Below are positions 15,921-23,758 of a DNA stretch of 64,000 bases, piece after piece; the stretch's first letter is position 1; each line of letters opens with the position of its first letter. The translations under genes and the position numbers were made by a program. The notes under the pieces are model-generated. The model made no database searches, was not told where the DNA came from, and saw only the letters and a list, made by a program, of their open reading frames with translations. Source of the DNA: Pseudonocardia sp. 73-21 (GTDB lineage: Bacteria > Actinomycetota > Actinomycetes > Mycobacteriales > Pseudonocardiaceae); contig NZ_MKVV01000081.1 of the NCBI RefSeq assembly GCF_001899645.1, forward strand, positions 1-64,000, written 5' to 3'.

Positions 15921-16942
15921 TTCACGGCGAGCGGGTTGACCGGGGCCCCGACGGCACCGGTGACGGGCAGCGGCGCTGCGGTCAGGAAGAACGTGTAACG
16001 GCCGTCGGCGAGGCAGTCGGCGGCGAGCGCGTCGAGGTCCCACATCTCGCCCAGGAACAGCCCCATGTTGGGGATGCACACCTGGTGCAGCGGCTGGAAT
16101 GCCTCGTCGAACTCGTTGGGCCGCACCTCGAACCCCCACGTGTCGGTGGCGATCGCGGCGATCTCGCTGCGGTGCAACCACTCCGCGGTGGTGAACGACA
16201 GGCCCGGGGCCGGCCCGCCCGCGTAGTCGCCCCACCCGTCCCGGCGGGCGCGGGCGAGCTGGCCGGTGCGGACGCAGAGGATGTCGCCACGCCCGATCGT
16301 GACGCCGTGCGCGGCGGCGGTGGCGTCGAGGTGCGCGGCCGTGATCGCGAAGCCGTCCGGCAGCTCGCCCCCTCCGATCACCTGCCCGACGTCGAGCAGC
16401 ACGCCGCGGCCGGCGATGATCCCGGCCGCCGTCTCGATGCCGGTGACGCCGTCGCCCAGGCTGGTCACGACGTCGCCGGCGCGGCGGCCGTTGTAGGCCG
16501 TGCCGTGGTCGAAGATGTGGCCCAGCCCGTCCCACTGGGTGGAGGCCTGCAGCGGCATCGCGATCACGTCGTCGGCGCCCCCGATGCCGTGTGGGAAGCC
16601 CTGCACGCCGTGCTCGGCGTCGGTGCCCGTGTCGAGCATGGTGTGCACCGGGTTGGTGCGCCGCCGCCAGCCCTTCTGGGGGCCATCCATGTCGAAGCTC
16701 TGGGACAGCGAGAACGCGGTGCCCCGCCGGATCTCCGCGGCGGCCCGCAGGCGGGTGGCGTCGTCGAGGAAGTTGAGGGTGCCGAGCACGTCGTCGGCGC
16801 CCCAGCGGCCGGTGTTGGAGCAGAGGGCGGCCGCCTTCTCTATCGCGGCCTCCGGGTTGGTCCGGTCCAGCGGCGCGTCGCCGGCCGGCGCGGTGGCCGG
16901 GACACGCGACTCCGCCGCGGGGTTCGCGCGGTCGAGGCTCAC
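15917..16942 (-). CDS. Cyclase family protein (kynurenine formamidase-like hydrolase)
   Basis: This 341-residue member of the putative-cyclase superfamily (PF04199) has the metal-site region STQWDGLGHIFDHGTAYNG, the long-form subfamily version of HxGTHxD, and a C-terminal WGFEVRPNEFDE block. Family members hydrolyse amides or lactones such as N-formylkynurenine or act on isatin. The GTG at 16942 overlaps the upstream FAH stop by GTGA. In this operon it may open a lactone or amide formed from the aromatic substrate; that is inference. Confidence 0.85.
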   Translation of the reverse strand: MSLDRANPAAESRVPATAPAGDAPLDRTNPEAAIEKAAALCSNTGRWGADDVLGTLNFLDDATRLRAAAEIRRGTAFSLSQSFDMDGPQKGWRRRTNPVHTMLDTGTDAEHGVQGFPHGIGGADDVIAMPLQASTQWDGLGHIFDHGTAYNGRRAGDVVTSLGDGVTGIETAAGIIAGRGVLLDVGQVIGGGELPDGFAITAAHLDATAAAHGVTIGRGDILCVRTGQLARARRDGWGDYAGGPAPGLSFTTAEWLHRSEIAAIATDTWGFEVRPNEFDEAFQPLHQVCIPNMGLFLGEMWDLDALAADCLADGRYTFFLTAAPLPVTGAVGAPVNPLAVK

Positions 16943-17847
16943 GGGGCCACGCACCGGGTGCGCTGCGTGCCGAGGGTCGTGATCGTGCCCTCCATGACGT
17001 CGCCCGCGCGGAGCAGCCGGCCGTGGTGCAGGCCGTTGCCGGCCGGGCTGCCGGTGAGGATCAGGTCACCGGGCAGCAGCCGCGCCGTCCGGGACGCGAC
17101 CGCCACCAGCGTGGCGACGTCGAAGATCATGTCCTTGGTGGACTCGTCCTGCATCACGTCGCCGTTGAGGCGCAACGTGATCTGCGGGTGCTCGGGCACG
17201 AACTCCGCGGGCACCAGCCACGGCCCGGTGGGCAGGAAGCCCGGGGCGTTCTTGGCGCGGAACCAGTCCGACCCGATCTCCGGCATGTCCTTGCGGAACA
17301 CCAGGTCGCGGGTGGTGAGGTCGTTGACGATCGTGTAGCCGGCCACGTGGTCGAACGCGTCGGCCGGGTCGATGCCGTACCCGCCGCGGCCGATCACCGC
17401 GGCCAGCTCCAGCTCCCAGTCGTGCTGCTGCGAGTACGCGGGCAGCACCACGTCGTCGTACGGGCCGGTGATCACCGTCGGGAGGCCGAGGAAGAAGTAC
17501 GGCTCGCCCGTCGCGATGCGGCGGTCCATCATCGCGGCGGCCTCGGCGCGGTCGCCACCGTGCTTCACGGCCAGGTCGAGAACGTGGGTGCGGTAGTTGG
17601 CGCCGGCCTGCAGCACCTGCCGGGGCGCCACGGGGGCGTGCACGGTGAGCCCGGCGAGCGGCTGCCGGTCGCCCTCGGCCGCGAGGGTGCGGAGGACGGG
17701 AAGGGCGCCGGCCCAGTCGTCGAGGATCGCGGCGGTGTCGCGCCAGCGGGCCCGCAGGTCGACGATCTCGTCGCCCACCACGAGAGCGGGGAAGGTCGGC
17801 CCACCCGGGGCGGACAGGGTGCCGAGTGTGAACGGTGCAGTGGTCAC
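16939..17847 (-). CDS. Fumarylacetoacetate hydrolase family protein (proximal)
   Basis: This 302-residue FAH-fold protein opens the operon and is distinct in sequence from the distal copy. Catalytic motifs are QAGANYRTH, HDWELELAAVIGR, AGYTIVNDLTTRDL, DWFRAKNAPGFLPTGPW and LILTGSPAGNG. It would hydrolyse or isomerise a 2,4-dioxo or hydroxymuconic acid with a divalent metal. The start GTG is 84 bases from the divergent LysR gene, with a dyad between them. Having two FAH genes suggests sequential isomerase and hydrolase steps or two branches. Confidence 0.88.
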   Translation of the reverse strand: MTTAPFTLGTLSAPGGPTFPALVVGDEIVDLRARWRDTAAILDDWAGALPVLRTLAAEGDRQPLAGLTVHAPVAPRQVLQAGANYRTHVLDLAVKHGGDRAEAAAMMDRRIATGEPYFFLGLPTVITGPYDDVVLPAYSQQHDWELELAAVIGRGGYGIDPADAFDHVAGYTIVNDLTTRDLVFRKDMPEIGSDWFRAKNAPGFLPTGPWLVPAEFVPEHPQITLRLNGDVMQDESTKDMIFDVATLVAVASRTARLLPGDLILTGSPAGNGLHHGRLLRAGDVMEGTITTLGTQRTRCVAP

Positions 17848-17890
17848 CGTCTCACTGTCGACCGGGGCTGGACATCAGGGAAGACGAAAC

Positions 17891-17908
17891 CGATGATGTG
17901 CAGCATCG
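17891..17908. promoter_or_regulatory. Candidate LysR-type operator
   Basis: CGATGATGTGCAGCATCG is an imperfect dyad (CGATG/CATCG arms) with the ATG...CAT spacing expected for a LysR-type box. It lies between the divergent LysR gene and the aromatic operon. Confidence 0.4.
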
Positions 17909-17931
17909 ATCGCGCTGATAGGGGTCCATCG

Positions 17932-18903
17932 GTGAACCTCGCGAGTCTCGACCTCAACCTGCTCGTCTCGCTCGACCACCTCCTGCGCGAGCAGAGCGTC
18001 ACCCGCGCCGCGGCCCGGATGGGGCTCAGCCAACCCGCGCTCTCGGCGTCGCTGGCCCGGCTGCGCCGCCACTTCGGCGACGAGCTGCTCACCCGCGTCG
18101 GCAACTCCTACCAGCTCACGCCGCTGGCCACCCAGCTGCGCAACCGCACCGCCACGGCGCTCGCCGGGGTCGAGCGGGTGTTCACCAGCCAGGCCGTGTT
18201 CGACCCGGCCACGTCGCAGCGGACGTTCACGGTGCTGGCGTCGGACTACCCGATCGCGGTGCTCGGCGAGCACGTCGGCCGCATCCTCGACGACACCGCG
18301 CCCCACATGCGGCTGCGGCTGGAACGGCATTCCAGTGTCATGGTGCAGAACGCGCACGAGGTGCTCCGCGACGTCGACGGCCTGGTGCTGCCGCACGGCT
18401 TCGTCAACGACATGCCCTACGAGGTGCTGCACTCCGACGGCTGGAAGATCCTCGTGGCCGACTCCAACGAGCGGGTCGGCGCCGCGCTCACCATGGAGCT
18501 GCTGGCCGAGCTGCCCTGGGTGATGACCTGGCACGCCCCCGCCGCGTTCACCCCCGCCGCGCGGCAGCTGCAGATGCTCGGCGTCGAGCCGCGGGTGCAG
18601 CTGGTGGCCGAGTCGTTCCTCGCCCTGCCGTGGCTGATCGAGGGCACCGACCGCATCGCGCTCGTGCAGGCCGAGCTGGCCGGCCGGCTCACGAGGGTGG
18701 GTGACATCCGCGCCCTCGACTGCCCCTGGGACGCGCTGCGGATCACCGAGGCCCTGTGGTGGCACCCCACCCACGACCACGATCCCGAACACGCGTGGCT
18801 GCGCTCCGTCTTCGTGGAGGCCGGGCGGCGGATCACCGAGCGGCAGGTCAGCGAAGGGGCTCTTCCGGCTCCGCCGACTCCAGGACCTCCACCGGAGCGC
18901 TGA
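17932..18903 (+). CDS. LysR family transcriptional regulator
   Basis: This 323-residue protein has an N-terminal winged helix-turn-helix (NLASLDLNLLVSLDHLLREQSVTRAAARMGLSQPALS) followed by a periplasmic-binding-like effector domain. The sequence is of the NodD/PnbR/LinR-like subgroup with LPWVMTWHAP in the effector pocket. The GTG at 17932 gives the classic LysR N-terminus; ATGs at 17893/17896 would add unneeded residues. Divergent from the eight-gene aromatic operon, it is the probable pathway-specific activator. Its last 56 bases overlap the end of the convergent MOSC gene. Confidence 0.9.
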   Translation: MNLASLDLNLLVSLDHLLREQSVTRAAARMGLSQPALSASLARLRRHFGDELLTRVGNSYQLTPLATQLRNRTATALAGVERVFTSQAVFDPATSQRTFTVLASDYPIAVLGEHVGRILDDTAPHMRLRLERHSSVMVQNAHEVLRDVDGLVLPHGFVNDMPYEVLHSDGWKILVADSNERVGAALTMELLAELPWVMTWHAPAAFTPAARQLQMLGVEPRVQLVAESFLALPWLIEGTDRIALVQAELAGRLTRVGDIRALDCPWDALRITEALWWHPTHDHDPEHAWLRSVFVEAGRRITERQVSEGALPAPPTPGPPPER

Positions 18904-19897
18904 CGCGCAGGACGGCACCGGGGGTGTCGGGCACGAGGTTCACGCCGAACCACGTCTTGCCGTCCCAGCGCCGGTGGCCGGCCAGCGTCCGCAGCGGCTC
19001 GGGCCCCTTCTCCCCCGTCTCCGGGTCGACGGTGGTGAGCACGCACCGCGCGCACGACTTGACGACCCGGAACGTCGCGTCGCCGATGCGCACCCGGCGC
19101 CAGCGGTCCTCGTCCCAGGCCGGGAAGCCGGCGACCACCAGGTTGGGGCGGAACCGTCTGATCGTCAGCGGTTCGGGGCACAGGGCGTCCAGGGCGGCGA
19201 GCGACTCCTGGGTGGCCAGCAGGAGCGGGTAGCCGTCGGCGAACGACACGACGTCGCTGTCGAGGCCGTAGAGCGGGTCGGTGTGCCGCTGCGTCGGGTC
19301 GGCGAGGTGGACGAGCCGCACCGACGTGCCGATCACCCCGCTGAACCACGCGTGCGCCCCCTCGGCGGCGGGCACACCCGGCGCGGTCGAGGCGAACACC
19401 CTGACCTCGATCGTCGGCCCGTCCGCGGGGACGTCCACGGCCAGCGGCTCCACCTCGGCGGCCTCGACGAGCAGTCCGTCCGGCTGGAGGTGTGGGGTGA
19501 TCAGCACCATCCGGGGGTGCCTGCGGGCGGTGACGGCCACCCCCTCGTCGTCGACGAGCATCCAGCGCCGGTCGCCGGCCAGCCCCCACGGCTCGACGAC
19601 GGCCTCGTCGAGAGCGTGGCCGCGGCACGACTTGACCGGGTACCGGTTGATACCGGTGAGCGTGCGGAGGCGGGGCGGCTCACCCAGGGGGCGGGCCCGC
19701 AGGGCGCGGAAGCCGAAGCCGTCCTGCCCCGGGGCCTCCCACTCCAGCTCCACCTGCTGCCTGTTGCCCAGACTGCGCAAACCGGGCATCTCGAGCGCGC
19801 TGTAGTGGGTCCAGCAACCGCCGGGCGTGTCGGCGGAGTCGATCACGCCCCAGCCGTCCTCGGCGTACCAGACGCGGACGGTCCCCACGGTGCTCAC
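18848..19897 (-). CDS. Cold-shock-like domain fused to MOSC (mARC/YcbX-like) protein
   Basis: This 349-residue protein has two parts. Residues about 1-70 read GTVRVWYAEDGWGVIDS ... CWTHYSALEMPGLRSLGNRQQVELEWE, matching the cold-shock domain order with RNP-like stretches. Residues about 78-340 are MOSC_N plus MOSC: INRYPVKSCRGHAL, GDRRWMLVDDEG, FRPNLVV and KSCARCVLTTVDPETGEKGPEPLRTL, where the Cys would bind the molybdenum cofactor. MOSC enzymes of this kind reduce N-hydroxylated compounds. The GTG start is the only one that includes the first domain. The role of a nucleic-acid-type domain here is unknown. Confidence 0.85.
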   Translation of the reverse strand: MSTVGTVRVWYAEDGWGVIDSADTPGGCWTHYSALEMPGLRSLGNRQQVELEWEAPGQDGFGFRALRARPLGEPPRLRTLTGINRYPVKSCRGHALDEAVVEPWGLAGDRRWMLVDDEGVAVTARRHPRMVLITPHLQPDGLLVEAAEVEPLAVDVPADGPTIEVRVFASTAPGVPAAEGAHAWFSGVIGTSVRLVHLADPTQRHTDPLYGLDSDVVSFADGYPLLLATQESLAALDALCPEPLTIRRFRPNLVVAGFPAWDEDRWRRVRIGDATFRVVKSCARCVLTTVDPETGEKGPEPLRTLAGHRRWDGKTWFGVNLVPDTPGAVLRVSAPVEVLESAEPEEPLR

Positions 19898-19982
19898 GGG
19901 CCCACTATCCCGGGGTCGTGTCCCCGATGCTGTTCGATTTCCGCGTGGACCCTATCCGCCGGACCAGGGTCGTGTCGCGGTC

Positions 19983-20258
19983 CTATGCGAAGCCGGGGCG
20001 GCGGATCATCGAGGTGCGGCCGCGGGCGGTGAAGAGCGCGACGACCGACACGATCATGCCGACGACCGCGACCGGGACGACCGCGATGAGGCTGCCGAAC
20101 ACCAGCAGGGCCAGGCCCGTGACCAGCAGGAAGATCGGCGTGTCGCGCTCGGGGCGGCGGGAGGCGGCACCGGCGAAGAGCCTGACCAGATCGGGGTCGG
20201 ACGCGACCAGCTCGCGCTCGATCCGTGCCAGTGTCCGCCGTTCACGATCGCTGAGCAC
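19983..20258 (-). CDS. DUF3040 family small membrane protein
   Basis: This 91-residue protein has the DUF3040 start VLSDRERRTLARIERELVASDPDLVRLF followed by two adjacent transmembrane segments (IFLLVTGLALLVFGSLIAV and VAVVGMIVSVVALF). The GTG at 20258 is chosen because GGAGG sits six bases upstream; the track's 111-residue form extends into non-coding sequence. DUF3040 proteins are common small actinobacterial membrane proteins of unknown function. It appears to be a single gene. Confidence 0.85.
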   Translation of the reverse strand: MLSDRERRTLARIERELVASDPDLVRLFAGAASRRPERDTPIFLLVTGLALLVFGSLIAVVPVAVVGMIVSVVALFTARGRTSMIRRPGFA

Positions 20259-20403
20259 GTACGTCCTCCGGTGAGCTTCGAGATCCGATCCCGAGCTCGC
20301 CGTTGACCCGGGCACCACGCGTCAGCTACGAGAGTAGGCGTCGTTCGGCGCCGCCGCGCTGCAGGGTGCCCGGCGCCACCGATCAGCCGAATGCGGCTGC
20401 TCC

Positions 20404-21168
20404 CTACGGCGCAGCGTTCGCGGCGATCAGCGCCGTCGCCTCGGCGGCCTGCTCGACGGTGGCCAGGTGGGCCCCGTCCAGCACCGCGAGACGGGCACCG
20501 GGAATGGTGTCGGCCAGCGTCCGGGAATGCGGGTCGACCGGCGTCGCGAGGTCGGCGGAACCGCCGATCACCAGGGTCGGCACGGCCACGGCCGGCAGCC
20601 GGTCGCGGTGGTCCCACGCCACGATGGCCTCGCAGCACGCGGCGTAACCGGCGTCGTCGGTGCCGGCCATCATGGCCTCCGCCTCGGCGACCACGTCCGG
20701 GTTCTGCTCGGCGAAGCCGGGGGTGAACCAGCGCGAGACCACGGCCTCGGCGATCGGTGCGGTGCCGTTCGCCGTCACCGCGGCGATGCGGTCGCGCCAC
20801 GGGGTGAGGTCCGGGAAGTTCGCGGTGGTACAGCACAGGGTCAGGCTCGTGAGCCGCTGCGGCGCCTCGGAACCCAGGTACATGCCGACCATGCCGCCCA
20901 GCGACAGCCCGCACCACGCGACGCGCTCCAGGCCCAGCGCGTCGAGCAGGGCGATCGCGTCCCCGGCCAGGTCGGCCATCCGGTAGGGACCGGGTGGCAC
21001 CGGCGAGCCGCCGTGGCCGCGGTGGTCGATCCGGATGACCCGGAAGGCGTCGGCCAGCTGCGCCTGGGGGCGCCACATCTCCAGCGTCGACCCGAGCGAG
21101 CCGGACAGCACCAGCACGGGCGCGTCGCGCGGGCCCTCGTCGACGTGGTGCAGCTCGACGGAGGTCAC
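20404..21168 (-). CDS. pcaD: 3-oxoadipate enol-lactonase (alpha/beta hydrolase)
   Basis: This 254-residue alpha/beta hydrolase has the nucleophile elbow GLSLGGMVG, the oxyanion region SGSLGSTLEMW, the catalytic Asp in IGGSADLATPVD and the His in DGAHLATVEQ. The sequence and its place after catI-catJ identify it as beta-ketoadipate enol-lactone hydrolase, which makes 3-oxoadipate. The GTG at 21168 overlaps catJ by GTGA. Together with catI and catJ it covers the last steps of the beta-ketoadipate pathway except the final thiolase, which is not in this window. Confidence 0.88.
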   Translation of the reverse strand: MTSVELHHVDEGPRDAPVLVLSGSLGSTLEMWRPQAQLADAFRVIRIDHRGHGGSPVPPGPYRMADLAGDAIALLDALGLERVAWCGLSLGGMVGMYLGSEAPQRLTSLTLCCTTANFPDLTPWRDRIAAVTANGTAPIAEAVVSRWFTPGFAEQNPDVVAEAEAMMAGTDDAGYAACCEAIVAWDHRDRLPAVAVPTLVIGGSADLATPVDPHSRTLADTIPGARLAVLDGAHLATVEQAAEATALIAANAAP

Positions 21169-21914
21169 ACCCCCACCGTCCTCATCGCCCGCAGCGTCGA
21201 CAGCTCCTGCTCGCTCGGCGCCGCGGTGATCATCAGGTCGGCCGAGACCTCGACCGGCCACCCCGTCTCCGCCCGCACCTGCTCCACGGTGACGCCCTGG
21301 TGCAGTGCCGTCAACACGAGCTCGGCGGTGTCGGGGTCGGGCTCCAGCACGCCGAGGTCGGTGATCACGCGGGTGGGGCCGGCGCCGCGCAGGCCCAGCG
21401 TGCGGCGGTCGTCGGGGCCGTCACCGTGCCCGAGCGACGTCACGAAGTCCACCCGTTCGACGAACGCCCGCAGCGTGTGGCGCATGACGATGATGACTTC
21501 GCGGCACGAGGCCGCGATCTCCGGGGCGCCGCCGGAGCCGGGCAGCCGGACGTCGGGCTCGTCGTAGGGACCGATGACGGTGGTGTTGATGTTGCCGAAG
21601 CGGTCGACCTGCGCACCGGAGAGGAACCCGACGTCGATCCGGCCGGGCTGCAACCAGTAGTTGAAGATCTCCGGCACGCTGACGACCGCGAGCGCCGAGT
21701 CGGCGAGGATGCCGTCGCCGATGGAGAGCGGCAGCTCGTCGGGCTCGGTGCCGATGGTGCCGGACTCGTAGATCAGCACGAGGCCGGGCGCGTGCAGGCG
21801 ACGGGCGAGGTTGGCGGCCTTCGACGGCAGCCCGATCCCGACGAAGCACGCCTGGCCGTCGCGCAGGGCGCGGGCGGCGGCGATGCTCATCATCTCGTCA
21901 GCGGTCCAGCTCAC
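21165..21914 (-). CDS. catJ: 3-oxoadipate CoA-transferase subunit B
   Basis: This 249-residue family-I CoA-transferase beta subunit reads SWTADEMMSIAAARAL, CFVGIGLPSKAANLARR, then YESGTIGTEPDELPLSIGDG, with the catalytic Glu in this ESG motif, then LSGAQVDRFGNINTTVIG. It closely resembles CatJ of Pseudomonas knackmussii. With subunit A it moves CoA from succinyl-CoA to 3-oxoadipate. It overlaps catI and pcaD by GTGA on both sides, so the three are one translation-coupled operon. Confidence 0.9.
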   Translation of the reverse strand: MSWTADEMMSIAAARALRDGQACFVGIGLPSKAANLARRLHAPGLVLIYESGTIGTEPDELPLSIGDGILADSALAVVSVPEIFNYWLQPGRIDVGFLSGAQVDRFGNINTTVIGPYDEPDVRLPGSGGAPEIAASCREVIIVMRHTLRAFVERVDFVTSLGHGDGPDDRRTLGLRGAGPTRVITDLGVLEPDPDTAELVLTALHQGVTVEQVRAETGWPVEVSADLMITAAPSEQELSTLRAMRTVGV

Positions 21915-22720
21915 GATTTCTCGCCCTTCAGCTTCTCGAGCCACGCGGTGAACGTGCCACGGTCGCGGCTGATCGCGTCCCACTCGCGGTAGGCGGCGTT
22001 GTCGCGGTCGTAGTAGCCGTGCGCGTAGGACGGGGCGGCCCCGCCCGGCACCACCGAGACGGCGGCGAGCACCCACGTGGGCAGCACCACCGCGCCGGGC
22101 ACGGGCGTCAGCACGTCCACGACCTCCTCGACGGTGACGATCGCGTGCGTCGCCGCGAGCACCGCCTCCTTCTGGACGCCGGGGATGCCCCACAGCTGCA
22201 CGTTGCCGGCGCGGTCGGCGCGCTGGGCGTGGACGATCGTGACGTCGGGGTTGAGCGCCGACACCGCCGCGAGCTCCTCGCCGGTGAACGGGCACCTCAC
22301 CGTGGCGACCGACGCCGTGTGCAGCGGCAGGTCGGTGCCGACGTAGCCGCGCAGCACCGCGAACGGCAGCCCGGACGCGCCCGCGACGTAGCGGTTGGCC
22401 ATGCCGGCGTGGCTGTGCTCCTCGATCTCCAGCGGCGCGGGCCACCCGGAGGACAGGGCGTCGCGCATGCGGTGCAGCGAGCCGACCCCGGGGTTCCCAC
22501 CCCAGGAGAAGACGAGCTTCGCCGCGCAGCCGGCGCCGATCATCTGGTCGTAGACCAGGTCGGGGGTCATGCGCACGAGCGTGAGATCGCGGCGTTCCTG
22601 CCGGATGATCTCGTGGCCCGCGGCGAAGGGGATCAGGTGGGTGAAGCCCTCTAGCGCGACGGTGTCCCCGTCGTGCACGAACTCCGACACCGCCTGCGGC
22701 AACGGCACGATCTTGGCCAC
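21911..22720 (-). CDS. catI: 3-oxoadipate CoA-transferase subunit A
   Basis: This 269-residue alpha subunit has the CatI-type signature VALEGFTHLIPFAAGHEIIRQ, VRMTPDLVYDQMIGAGCAAKLVFSWGGNPGVGSLHR and PSYAHGYYDRDNAAY. The GTG at 22720 begins AKIVPLPQAVSEFVHDGD, aligned with the family; the track's TTG start 36 bases upstream adds a Pro-rich piece. It is the first gene of the catI-catJ-pcaD operon and is divergent from an aldo/keto reductase with a 12-bp palindrome in between. Confidence 0.9.
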   Translation of the reverse strand: MAKIVPLPQAVSEFVHDGDTVALEGFTHLIPFAAGHEIIRQERRDLTLVRMTPDLVYDQMIGAGCAAKLVFSWGGNPGVGSLHRMRDALSSGWPAPLEIEEHSHAGMANRYVAGASGLPFAVLRGYVGTDLPLHTASVATVRCPFTGEELAAVSALNPDVTIVHAQRADRAGNVQLWGIPGVQKEAVLAATHAIVTVEEVVDVLTPVPGAVVLPTWVLAAVSVVPGGAAPSYAHGYYDRDNAAYREWDAISRDRGTFTAWLEKLKGEKS

Positions 22721-22806
22721 GTCGGAGAAGCTAGTGGGCCGGGGCGGGCCGGGCAATCGCGGCCCACGGTGACGCGCAGCGAGTCACTGGTCACCATCGG
22801 CGGCGG

Positions 22807-22818
22807 GTGAGCGCTCAC
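22807..22818. promoter_or_regulatory. Palindrome GTGAGCGCTCAC between catI and the reductase gene
   Basis: This perfect 12-bp palindrome lies in the 116-base divergent intergenic region, 18 bases before the reductase start. It is a plausible operator; no regulator gene is adjacent. Confidence 0.4.
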
Positions 22819-22836
22819 GGGTGCAACCCTGACGAT

Positions 22837-23718
22837 GTGAACACCGCTCAGGACGTCCGTCCCGCCACCGCCGCCGGCCGGTTCCCGCTCGGCGAGCGTG
22901 GCGTGAACCGCATCGGCTTCGGCACCATGCAGTTCCCCGGCCCGGGGGTCTGGGGCCCCTCGCCCGATCCCGTCGGCGCCGTCGCCGTGCTGCGCAAGGC
23001 CGCCGAGCTCGGCGTCGACCTGTTCGACACGGCCGACTCCTACGGCCCCGAGGTGGCCGAGGACCTCCTCCGCGAGGCCCTGTGGGGTGGGCGGGGCAAT
23101 CCGTACGACGGCATCACCATCGCCACGAAGGCCGGCCTGATGCGCACCGGCCCCGGGCAGTGGCACCCGTGCGGCCGCCCGGACTACCTGCGCCAGCAGT
23201 GCGAGCTGTCCCTGCGCCGCCTCGGCGTGGAGCGCATCGACCTGTTCCAGCTGCACCGCATCGACCCGACCGTGCCCGCTGACGAGCAGTTCGGCGCACT
23301 CGCCGCGCTGCGGGCCGAGGGCAAGATCGACCAGGTCGGCCTGTCGGAGGTGGGCATCGGGGAGATCGAGCGCGCCCGCACCGTCGTCGAGGTCGCCACG
23401 GTCCAGAACCGCTACAACCTCCTGGACCGCCGCAGCGACGGCGTCCTGCGCTACTGCACCGAGCACGGCATCGGCTTCATGCCGTGGTTCCCCATCGCGT
23501 CCGGTGAGCTCGCGGAGCCCGGTGGTCCGGTGGCCGAGATCGCGGAGAAGTTCGACGCGACGGCGGCCCAGGTGGCGCTGGCGTGGCTGCTGCGCCGCTC
23601 GTCGGTGATGCTGCCCATCCCCGGCACCAGCAGCCTCGCGCACGCGGAGGAGAACGTCCGCGCCGCCGAGCTGGAACTCGACGCCGAGTCGGTGGAGAAG
23701 CTCGACGCCGCTGCCTGA
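22837..23718 (+). CDS. Aldo/keto reductase
   Basis: This 293-residue TIM-barrel oxidoreductase has the catalytic set: Asp and Tyr in LFDTADSYG, Lys in ITIATKAG and His in LFQLHRIDP. The NADPH-binding end is LPIPGTSSLAHAEENVRAA. The GTG at 22837 is used rather than the one at 22807, which lies in a palindrome. It reduces aldehydes or ketones with NADPH; the substrate is unknown. It is divergent from the cat genes, which may or may not be a functional link. Confidence 0.9.
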   Translation: MNTAQDVRPATAAGRFPLGERGVNRIGFGTMQFPGPGVWGPSPDPVGAVAVLRKAAELGVDLFDTADSYGPEVAEDLLREALWGGRGNPYDGITIATKAGLMRTGPGQWHPCGRPDYLRQQCELSLRRLGVERIDLFQLHRIDPTVPADEQFGALAALRAEGKIDQVGLSEVGIGEIERARTVVEVATVQNRYNLLDRRSDGVLRYCTEHGIGFMPWFPIASGELAEPGGPVAEIAEKFDATAAQVALAWLLRRSSVMLPIPGTSSLAHAEENVRAAELELDAESVEKLDAAA

Positions 23719-23758
23719 CCCCACCCCCCGCGAGTCGGGGTCCCGGTGTGCGCCGGGG

